Assembly: GCA_905339235.1 (NCBI GenBank)
Contig: CAJPFG010000002.1
Span: forward strand, 62,001-126,000
DNA length: 64,000 bases
From: Phycisphaerales bacterium
GTDB lineage: Bacteria; Planctomycetota; Phycisphaerae; Phycisphaerales; UBA1924
Reading direction: 5' to 3'
The position numbers and the translations under genes are program-made. Each line of letters begins with the position of its first letter. The stretch's first letter is position 1. The notes under the pieces are model-generated. The model was given only the letters and a program-made list of their open reading frames with translations, had not been told where the DNA came from and did no database searches. Below are positions 25,883-33,606 of this stretch, one piece after another.

Positions 25883-27409
25883 ATGATCCGATACCCCCTG
25901 ATCGTGGCCTTGGGGATGCTGGGGCCGGGAATGGTGTGCGCGCAGCCCGCGCCGACAAACCAGGCACGATTCGAGAAGCCTGATCGTTGGGCGATGGCGG
26001 CGCGGGCCGCGGTGTTTTTGCGCGCCCAGCAGGACAAGGCCACGGGCGGCTGGAACGTGAATCCGCAGGGGCCCACGCTGCCGGCGATCACCGGGTTGGT
26101 GGTGCAGGGCCTGCTGATGCAGGAGGGCGTGGACGAGAAGGACCCGGCGGTGAGCGCGGGGATCGCGTTCATCCTTTCGAAGCAGCAGCCCGACGGGGGG
26201 ATCTACGACCGGATACTCCCGACCTACAACACGGCGATCTGCCTATCGGCGTTGGCGAAGATCAAGAGTCCCTCGGCGGAGGTTCGGTCGGCGATGGTAA
26301 AGGCGCAGGAGTTCCTGAAGGGACTGCAGTACGGCGAGGGCGCGGCGGTTCGGGAGGGGGCGGTCGAGGCGGCGGAGCGGGTGAGCAGGGATCATCCGTA
26401 CTACGGCGGGTGGGGGTACGGAAATCGGGGCCGCCCGGACCTTTCCAACTCGGCATTCATCATCGAGGCGCTGCGCGAGTCGGGAGTGTCGGAGTCGGAC
26501 GCGGCCTTCCAGCGGGCGCTGGTGTTTCTCCAGCGCTGCCAGATGATCGAGAAAGGCTCCGACGGGAAGATCATCAACGGCGAGCCCTACGCCAAAGGCA
26601 GCACCCAGGGCGGGTTCATCTACTCGACCAGCGAGAACAAGGACAAACCGGGCAGCGGCCAGTCGTTCGCGGGCGAGGTCGCGGAGAGCCTCTCGGGCCC
26701 GGCGGGGCTTGCGGCGCGGGTCACGCTCAAGGCCAAAGGCGCCGACGGAAAGCCGGTCACGCTGACGCGCGAGGAGATTCGAACACGCCTGCGAGAGAAG
26801 GCGAAGGAATCGTCGAACCCGGAGCACGCGGGGCTTGGCGACCGGTGCGTGATCCTGTTCGGCCCGGGCAGCACCGACACCAGCGCGAACTCGTTCGAGG
26901 TGCGGGCGCCCGGCGATGTGGCGCCGCGGTTTGAGATCCTGGTGGGCAGCGCCTTCGCCGATGTCGCGGAGGCGCCGGTGACCGCGAAGGCCGTGGAACA
27001 CTGGCAGGGCGAGAGCCGGCTGCGGGCGTACGGGTCGATGACCTATTCCGGGTTCAAGAGTTATGTGTACGCGGGGCTGGCGAGGAACGACCCGCGGGTG
27101 GTCGCCGCGCGAGAGTGGATCGCGAGGAACTACACGCTCGAGGAGAATCCCGGCGTTGGGACGGACGGGTTGTACTACTACCTCCTGGTGTTCTCGCGGG
27201 CGATGCACGCGTGGGGCGAGCCCACGCTCCGGGCGGTGGGGGCGGAGGGCGGGCCCGTGACGCACGAGTGGAAGCAGGACCTGGTGGAGCGGCTTTCGCG
27301 GCTGCAACAGTCCGACGGGTCTTTCCGGAGCGTAGATGACCGGTGGATGGAGAGCGACCCGGTACTGATCACGGCGTACTCGCTGGTCGCGTTGGAGCAT
27401 GCGGAATGA
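25883..27409 (+). CDS. Secreted prenyltransferase/terpenoid-cyclase-like repeat protein
   Basis: The 508-residue protein begins with a signal peptide (MIRYPLIVALGMLGPGMVCAQ). It contains repeats of the alpha/alpha-toroid type: AAVFLRAQQDKATGGWNVNPQ, GIAFILSKQQPDGGIYD, ALVFLQRCQ and RLSRLQQSDGSFRSVDDRWMESDPVLITAYSLVAL, resembling prenyltransferase and squalene oxidase repeats. These folds in exported proteins usually bind rather than cyclise, and no cyclase DxDD motif is visible. It probably works at the envelope; ligand and partners are unknown. The stop overlaps a possible ATG of the next frame. Confidence 0.7.
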   Translation: MIRYPLIVALGMLGPGMVCAQPAPTNQARFEKPDRWAMAARAAVFLRAQQDKATGGWNVNPQGPTLPAITGLVVQGLLMQEGVDEKDPAVSAGIAFILSKQQPDGGIYDRILPTYNTAICLSALAKIKSPSAEVRSAMVKAQEFLKGLQYGEGAAVREGAVEAAERVSRDHPYYGGWGYGNRGRPDLSNSAFIIEALRESGVSESDAAFQRALVFLQRCQMIEKGSDGKIINGEPYAKGSTQGGFIYSTSENKDKPGSGQSFAGEVAESLSGPAGLAARVTLKAKGADGKPVTLTREEIRTRLREKAKESSNPEHAGLGDRCVILFGPGSTDTSANSFEVRAPGDVAPRFEILVGSAFADVAEAPVTAKAVEHWQGESRLRAYGSMTYSGFKSYVYAGLARNDPRVVAAREWIARNYTLEENPGVGTDGLYYYLLVFSRAMHAWGEPTLRAVGAEGGPVTHEWKQDLVERLSRLQQSDGSFRSVDDRWMESDPVLITAYSLVALEHAE

Positions 27410-27438
27410 CCGCGCGCGGCGCCCTTCTATCCTCCGGC

Positions 27439-27987
27439 ATGATGCGAGTGATGGTCATCGTGCCGCTGGTCTTCCTGGCCGCGTGCTCGTCCTGGGGGGT
27501 GAACCGGAGTTCGGGCAGGACTCTGCCCACGATGCCGCACCCGTTCGATCCGGTGACGTTGCGAGTGCATGGGCTGACCCACATCGATCCCACCGGGCCC
27601 AAGGTCGGCGCGGACCAGTGCCTGCTGGTGCTCCACTTCGAGTTGAAGGATCGGTTCGGCGACACGGTGAAGGGGCTGGGACCGCTGAAAGTCGAGTTAT
27701 ACAAGCCCGGCGCGGGAGTGGCGCCGGGAATCGAGACGCAGGCGCTGTCCTGGGAACTCCCGGACTTCGCCGACCCCGAGGCCAACGCCTCGCGGTTCGA
27801 TACGGCGACCAACACGTACCGCATTCCGCTGATCGCGGGGAAATGGGCGGATCAATGGCTGGACCCGGGGAACGAAGGGCTTCGCGAGCGGGCGCCGGCG
27901 TGGCTGAAGGTCCGAGCCTCGCTCTCGACGCAGGACGCGGATCGGCGAGCGGTGCTGCTGTCCGACGAGTTCGTGGTCCAGCGGTAG
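27439..27987 (+). CDS. Putative lipoprotein
   Basis: The 182-residue protein has a short lipoprotein signal (MMRVMVIVPLVFLAAC, lipobox FLAAC). The rest is beta-rich with no recognised domain; it includes DQCLLVLHFELKDRFGDTVKGLG, which resembles immunoglobulin-like or C2-like strands. The ATG at 27439 was chosen because the signal peptide begins there; an ATG at 27406, overlapping the previous stop, would add 11 residues. It probably forms an operon with the preceding exported protein. Confidence 0.65.
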   Translation: MMRVMVIVPLVFLAACSSWGVNRSSGRTLPTMPHPFDPVTLRVHGLTHIDPTGPKVGADQCLLVLHFELKDRFGDTVKGLGPLKVELYKPGAGVAPGIETQALSWELPDFADPEANASRFDTATNTYRIPLIAGKWADQWLDPGNEGLRERAPAWLKVRASLSTQDADRRAVLLSDEFVVQR

Positions 27988-28106
27988 TTTGAGGACGGTG
28001 TCTGTTCTCGGGCATCGGCAATGGGTGCAACCCGGGGGTTTCTGCTGCGAATCACCACCTCGCCGCACTTCCCGGTGGACGAATGGTGAATGTCTGATAT
28101 TCTGAG

Positions 28107-28129
28107 CCTTGTCAAAGAATAGAACAAGG
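28107..28129 (+). promoter_or_regulatory. Inverted repeat overlapping a ribosome-binding site
   Basis: CCTTGT (28107-28112) is complementary to ACAAGG (28124-28129). The right arm forms part of the AAGGGG ribosome-binding site of the next gene. A hairpin here would hide that site, so it could limit translation. It may also be chance. Confidence 0.3.
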
Positions 28130-28136
28130 GGTGATC

Positions 28137-30740
28137 ATGCTCGACGCGAGATTCAGGCGCGTTTCCGTTTTGGCCGCGGCTCTCCTTTCGGCGTTGCTTG
28201 GCGGGTGCGTTTCGACGCAGCAATCGCTGCTGGCGGATCGAGAGCCGGTGCCGGTCGCCGTGGCTCCGTTCCCGGGTGAGGGTGCGCTCCGCCAGCCGGC
28301 GGGAGTTTCGCGCCAGGTTCCGATCAATCTCTCGCGTCCGGGGCAGGTCGCATGGGGCACGGCCGCGGCGGCGGTCTTCGATTCGCGCGCGGTGGCCGAG
28401 CCGATCCAGGAACCGGATATTTTCGGCGAAACCCGGCGCGTGCGGGACGTGCTGCCGCCGCACCAGATGCCCGCGCCCGCGGCGGGCGAACCGGCGAACG
28501 CGCTGGTGGCGGGCGGGATGCTGGAGGATCACCGCACGATTGTGGAGCAGACCTGGCCGGCGATCGGCGCGACAGGTTGGAACCCGCCCGATCCGACGCT
28601 GGCGGTCGGGCCGAATCACGTGCTCTCGACGGTGAACATGCAGATCGCGTGGTACTCCAAGAGTGGCGCGCTGCAGTTTTCGATCCCTCTGAACAACACG
28701 GGGAACCCTGGGTTCTTTGAAACGGTCGGGGCCGCGGGGTTCACGTTTGATCCCAAGTGCTTCTACGACCACTTGGCGCAGCGGTACGTGGTGGTAGCGC
28801 CGGAGTATTACTCCTCGACGCAGGAGGCGTACATCGACATCGCGGTGTCGGACGACAGCGACCCCAACGGGGTGTGGTACAAGTACCGCACCGACGCGGT
28901 GCTGACCGACGGCGTCACGACGTTCTGGTGGGACTATCCGGGGTTCGGGTACGACGCGGGCGCGTACTACGTGACGGGCAACCTGTTCGGCCTGAACCAG
29001 AGCGGGTTCGGCGGGGCGGGGTTCCGGATCTTCGACAAGGCGCCGATGCTCACGGGGTCGGCCGCGGTGTATTCGACGCTTCGCGACTCGGGCGCGGCCT
29101 CGGTGCAGGTGGCGCAGCATTTCGGCGCGCCCATCGCGCCGTACTTCCTGTCGGCGGGGTCTTCCTCGACGGTCCGGGTGCGGGCGATCACCAACCCGCT
29201 GACGACCCCGGTGGTCGTCGGTACGACCGTCAACGTGCCGACATTCAGCGGCCCCGGCAACACGCCCACGCCCACGGGCACGATCTCGGCCGTCGATGGC
29301 CGGATCTTCAACGTGTGCTGGCGGAACGGAAAACTGCACGCGGCCCACACCATCAACGTGGGCGGGCGGAATCTGGCGCGGTGGTACGAGATCAACACCA
29401 ACACGTGGCCCGCGAGCGGTTCGTGCGCCCTGGCGCAGTCGGGGAATGTCGATCCGGGCCCGGGGCTGCATTCGTTCTTCCCGGCCATCTACACGAACGC
29501 CGCGATGGAAGTGGCGATGATCCTTGGGGTTTCTTCGCCCCTGATGAACCCGGCGGTGGCCGTGACGGGCCGGCGCCCGACCGACCCGGCGGGCAAGATG
29601 GGCGTGCCTGAGATTGTGAAGACCGGCGACGCCAGCGCCACGGGGCGCTGGGGAGACTACTTCGATCTCGCGATCGATCCCACCGACGACACGACCTTCT
29701 GGGGCATCGGCGAGTACGCGCAGCCCGCGGGATGGTCCAACTGGATCACGTCGTTCCTGATCTCGGACGACTCGGTGTGTCACCCCGTGCCCGACAACAC
29801 GACCAACCTCTCGGCGGGGCAGTCGGCCACGGTGGATGTGCTGGCCAACGACTGGCATTCCAACTCGCTGGCGATGACGATCCTGACGTTCCAGGCGACG
29901 AGCCAGCGGGGCGGGACGATCGTGCGCTCCGTCGGCACGGGCCCGGGCGGACGCGATCGGCTGATCTACACCGCGCCCTTCGGATTCAACGGCATCGATT
30001 CGTTCACGTACACGGTGCGGGACGCCAACGACGTGCAGGCGACGGCGGCGGTGACGTCGTTCGTGACGGATCCGGCGACCTTCCGCGCCTCGGACGCGAA
30101 CGCGGACCAGGTGCTGCCGCAGATCGACGTGGACTACTACGCCCTGTCCAATCCCACGACGCTTCCCAACTTCGCGGTCCTGACGCCCTATCAGAGCGAT
30201 TTGGCCGCGGACATCAACTACGGATCAACCGATCAGAACTTCGCGACCTCGGGGCGCGCGGACAACGTGGGCGCGGTGTACAACGCGTATCTTCGCGTCA
30301 CGACTGCCGGGTTCTACACGCTGAGCATCACGTCGGACGACGGCTCGCGTCTGTACCTGGGGGACACGCTGCTGATCAACAACAACGGGCTGCACGGGAT
30401 GGTCGAGGCGACGGCGAGCGTGGGGCTGCAGGCCGGGTACCACCGTGTGAGGATCGAGTTCTTCGAAGGGAGCGGGGGCGCGGGGTTGATCGCGTCGATG
30501 TCGCCCTACGGCCAGGTGCGCTCGCCGATCCCGGCGTCGCAATGGTTCCGCCTGCTGTGCGACCCGGACGTGAACTGCGACGGCGCGGTGAACGGCTTTG
30601 ACGTGCAGGCGACGGAGGAGGCCGTGAACGGCGACTTCAGCAACTTCTGCCAGTCCAGCGCGGACCTGAACGGGGACGGGACGGAGAACGGGTTTGACAT
30701 TGAGACGGAGGAGCAGCGGGTGAATGGGGCGCCGTGCTAG
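28137..30740 (+). CDS. Lipoprotein with PA14-like domain and dockerin-like tail
   Basis: The 867-residue protein has a lipobox LLGGC with Cys24. A large region of about 500 residues contains GWNPPDPTLAVGPNHVLSTVN and further beta-rich repeats. A cadherin/VCBS-like stretch (SAGQSATVDVLANDW ... FGFNGIDSFTYTVRD) follows, then a PA14-like domain (about 680-790: VYNAYLRVTTAGFYTLSITSDDGSRLYLGD). The shared dockerin-like domain ends it (nt 30558-30740). PA14 usually binds carbohydrate. ATG 28137 is preferred over GTG 28131 because AAGGGG is 7 nt upstream. It is the first of six dockerin-like-tailed genes in a row. Confidence 0.8.
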   Translation: MLDARFRRVSVLAAALLSALLGGCVSTQQSLLADREPVPVAVAPFPGEGALRQPAGVSRQVPINLSRPGQVAWGTAAAAVFDSRAVAEPIQEPDIFGETRRVRDVLPPHQMPAPAAGEPANALVAGGMLEDHRTIVEQTWPAIGATGWNPPDPTLAVGPNHVLSTVNMQIAWYSKSGALQFSIPLNNTGNPGFFETVGAAGFTFDPKCFYDHLAQRYVVVAPEYYSSTQEAYIDIAVSDDSDPNGVWYKYRTDAVLTDGVTTFWWDYPGFGYDAGAYYVTGNLFGLNQSGFGGAGFRIFDKAPMLTGSAAVYSTLRDSGAASVQVAQHFGAPIAPYFLSAGSSSTVRVRAITNPLTTPVVVGTTVNVPTFSGPGNTPTPTGTISAVDGRIFNVCWRNGKLHAAHTINVGGRNLARWYEINTNTWPASGSCALAQSGNVDPGPGLHSFFPAIYTNAAMEVAMILGVSSPLMNPAVAVTGRRPTDPAGKMGVPEIVKTGDASATGRWGDYFDLAIDPTDDTTFWGIGEYAQPAGWSNWITSFLISDDSVCHPVPDNTTNLSAGQSATVDVLANDWHSNSLAMTILTFQATSQRGGTIVRSVGTGPGGRDRLIYTAPFGFNGIDSFTYTVRDANDVQATAAVTSFVTDPATFRASDANADQVLPQIDVDYYALSNPTTLPNFAVLTPYQSDLAADINYGSTDQNFATSGRADNVGAVYNAYLRVTTAGFYTLSITSDDGSRLYLGDTLLINNNGLHGMVEATASVGLQAGYHRVRIEFFEGSGGAGLIASMSPYGQVRSPIPASQWFRLLCDPDVNCDGAVNGFDVQATEEAVNGDFSNFCQSSADLNGDGTENGFDIETEEQRVNGAPC

Positions 30741-30800
30741 ACGCCTTGCAGGAATGGGCGACCGCTGTACACTGGCGGGAGGTGCGGCAGGAGTACCCCG

Positions 30801-33515
30801 ATGCGTCTGCTCCCGGTGTTCGTGTGTGTGATGGGCTTGGTTGAAAGTGCGCGATGTCTCGCACAGTGCGAAAGCTGGGTCCGTACCGCGGCGAACTCGG
30901 CCCTTTCCAACGCTTACGACCTCACATACATGGATTGGGATGGCTCGGGACCAGGTTCTGCCGTGCTTTACGCCGCGCAAGCCGCCACAACCAACTCTCC
31001 CGCGGTTCACTGGTGGGACGGATACACGTGGATTCCCGTTCCACCGACCAGAGGCCACGTGCGAGACCTCCACGTGATTCCGAGTCAGCACGCCGGCCTG
31101 CCCGCCCCGCGGCTGGTTCTCGGTGGGCGCTTCACTTCTGCCGATGGAACGTGCCGCCACATTGCATCGTGGGATGGAGCCGTCCTCGCACCAATTGGGC
31201 CGAGCACGGAGTCGGACTTCTCCACGAACGCGACGGTCTACAGCGTGACCTCGTGGGATAGTGATGGGCCCGGCCCGGTCGAGCCATGGATTGTGGCCGG
31301 CGGCTGGTTCTATCGCTTTGGAGGAACGACCGCGCGCGACGTGGCAGCTTGGGACGGCGTGCAATGGCGGGCTCTTGACGGCTTGAGTGGTTCTGGCGTT
31401 CATGCACTCATCTCATGGGATCCGGACAGTGGAGGGTCGCAGCTTCCCATGTTGGTGGCGGTTGTGCCGACCCTCCCAAGCGTCATGAGGTGGAACGGAT
31501 CGACCTGGCAGCCGCTCGGATCGGCGTTTGATGGACCGGTCTACGCGATCACGCTCCATGACGAGGATGGCCAGGGCCCCATTGGGCCGACGCTGGTTGT
31601 GAGCGGCGACTTTCAGAACAACGGCGGGATGAGCGTGCCTCAGGCCGCGCGATGGTCGGGCTCGGAGTGGCAGCCGCTGGCTTCGGGGCCGCCGCCGTTT
31701 GTGCCGCAGCGAGTTTTCAGCGTGGATCTGGATCAAGAGGGCCCGTCGCCGCCAAGCTTGATTTGCGGCGGAACTTCGGGGGCAGGAACTTCGTTCATCG
31801 CTCGGTTGGAGGACGGCCAATGGATAGGCTGGCCCGGCTTTCTGACTTCGGTACAACAGGCGATGTCTGTTGCCATCCTTGATCCGGATGGCGGCGGGGG
31901 CCCACGCGGAAATGAAGTCGTGGCAGGAGGAGCGATCACCAACGGCATCAGTTCCTGGGACGGTGCCCGATGGCGCAAACTCGGCGATGAGTTTAATGGC
32001 AAGATCGGCTCCTTCCTTTGGTTCGACGAAGACGGGGAGGGTCCGACACCACTGAGGCTCTATGCGTCGGGCATGTTTTCGGAAGTCGGCGGCGGTCCGG
32101 CCAACGGGCTCGCACGCTGGGAGGATGACCACTGGGTCGGTCTGGGGACGCCTCCGCCGGGCGGAGTCGGATTGGTCATGAAGTTGGACTCGTTTGATCC
32201 GGATGGAGGTGGTCCGGAGTCGCCTTGGCTGGTCGGCACTCCCGGCTCGAGCCTAAACAACGGCCCTGTTCGCTGGAACGGGTCCAGTTGGATTCAAATC
32301 GGTATCGGCAGTGGTAGCGCGGTTACCATCAGGGCCCACGACGAAGATGGGCCTGGCCCACAGTCGTCGCGGTTGTTCGCAACGGGCAACGGGCTGCGAG
32401 TACTAGAGGGGTCAACGTGGATCCGGGCGGGGCTGCCGAGAAGCGTGAACTACTGGCCCCTGATCAGCCACGATCCCGATGGGTTGGGCACACTCCTGCC
32501 GCGGCTGGTGGCGGCGGGCGTCGGGCCGAACGGTGATCTTGTCGAGTGGAACGGCACCGACTGGAACCGACTTTCTGCCGTAGCCGTGGACCAGTATTAC
32601 ATCTGGCATCTGAGGTCCTGGGATTCGGATGGGGATGGCCCGGCGCGTCCGGAGATTCTCGTTGGTGGCCGGAATATCACCGCACCCGATGGTGTCTTTC
32701 ACGGCGTTGCTGCGTTTGCAGACGCGGCTTGGCGGCAAGTGGGATCGACAATCTTGCCTGATGTCCGCGGGATGGGAGATCACGACCCGGACGGCAATGG
32801 CCCCGTAGTGTCTCAACTGCTCATCGGGTACAGTGGGCATGATGGCAAGGGCGTGGCGCGGTTGCAGGCCGGCGACTGGGCTTCACTCGGCGCTGGTCTA
32901 TCCGGGCCCGCTGTAGTTGCCCACGCTTTCGTAGATGTAGACCCCGACGGTCCTGGGCCGCTGCCGGTTGAGCTTTGGGTTGGCGGCCAGTTCACCCACG
33001 CCGGCGGCCAGCCGGCTTTGAACTTCGCTCGCTGGCGGATGAACTCGCTCCCGCCAGCGATCGCGGTGCACCCGACGCCGATGGCGGTGATTGCCGGCGG
33101 GGTCGCGGAGTTCAGCCTGATGGCGCAGGCCCAGCAGGCGATGACGTATCAGTGGCGGCGGGGATCGCAGTCGCTGTTGGACGGCCCCGCTCCCGGCGGT
33201 GGGGTGATCGAGGGTTCGACGACAGCGACGCTGCGCATTTCCGGAGTCGCGCTTGCCGATGCGGGGGAATACGTGTGCGTGGTCTCTACTCCGTGCCAGT
33301 CGGTGGCGAGCACGCCGGCGAGGCTGCGGGTCTGTGACCCGGATGTGAACTGCGACGGGTCGATCAGCGGGTTTGATGTCCAGGCCACCGAGGAGGCCGT
33401 GAACGGGGACTTTACGAACTTCTGCCAATCCAGCGCGGACCTGAACGGGGACGGGACGGAGAACGGGTTCGATATCGAGGTCGAGGAGCAGCGGGTGAAT
33501 GGGGCGCCGTGCTGA
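30801..33515 (+). CDS. Secreted propeller-like repeat protein with Ig and dockerin-like domains
   Basis: The 904-residue protein has a signal peptide (cleavage near RCLAQC, about 22). Many repeats of about 45 residues combine W-[DN]-G with an aspartate-rich turn such as DEDGQGP, DPDGGGG and DPDGNGP and a following VxGG strand, suggesting one or more beta-propellers. An Ig-like domain (PPAIAVHPTPMAVIAGGVAEF ... DAGEYVCVVSTPC) precedes the dockerin-like tail (33333-33515). AGGAG upstream of the ATG supports the start. It is probably a cell-surface or secreted structural/binding protein; no catalytic motif was seen. Confidence 0.75.
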   Translation: MRLLPVFVCVMGLVESARCLAQCESWVRTAANSALSNAYDLTYMDWDGSGPGSAVLYAAQAATTNSPAVHWWDGYTWIPVPPTRGHVRDLHVIPSQHAGLPAPRLVLGGRFTSADGTCRHIASWDGAVLAPIGPSTESDFSTNATVYSVTSWDSDGPGPVEPWIVAGGWFYRFGGTTARDVAAWDGVQWRALDGLSGSGVHALISWDPDSGGSQLPMLVAVVPTLPSVMRWNGSTWQPLGSAFDGPVYAITLHDEDGQGPIGPTLVVSGDFQNNGGMSVPQAARWSGSEWQPLASGPPPFVPQRVFSVDLDQEGPSPPSLICGGTSGAGTSFIARLEDGQWIGWPGFLTSVQQAMSVAILDPDGGGGPRGNEVVAGGAITNGISSWDGARWRKLGDEFNGKIGSFLWFDEDGEGPTPLRLYASGMFSEVGGGPANGLARWEDDHWVGLGTPPPGGVGLVMKLDSFDPDGGGPESPWLVGTPGSSLNNGPVRWNGSSWIQIGIGSGSAVTIRAHDEDGPGPQSSRLFATGNGLRVLEGSTWIRAGLPRSVNYWPLISHDPDGLGTLLPRLVAAGVGPNGDLVEWNGTDWNRLSAVAVDQYYIWHLRSWDSDGDGPARPEILVGGRNITAPDGVFHGVAAFADAAWRQVGSTILPDVRGMGDHDPDGNGPVVSQLLIGYSGHDGKGVARLQAGDWASLGAGLSGPAVVAHAFVDVDPDGPGPLPVELWVGGQFTHAGGQPALNFARWRMNSLPPAIAVHPTPMAVIAGGVAEFSLMAQAQQAMTYQWRRGSQSLLDGPAPGGGVIEGSTTATLRISGVALADAGEYVCVVSTPCQSVASTPARLRVCDPDVNCDGSISGFDVQATEEAVNGDFTNFCQSSADLNGDGTENGFDIEVEEQRVNGAPC

Positions 33516-33606
33516 TGGCGGCCCGGTGAGTTCCACGGATCGATTCCTGACGGCCGACTCGCTTGAATGACGCATGTTCCTCTGGAGCCCTGACCAGGAG
33601 TTCGCC

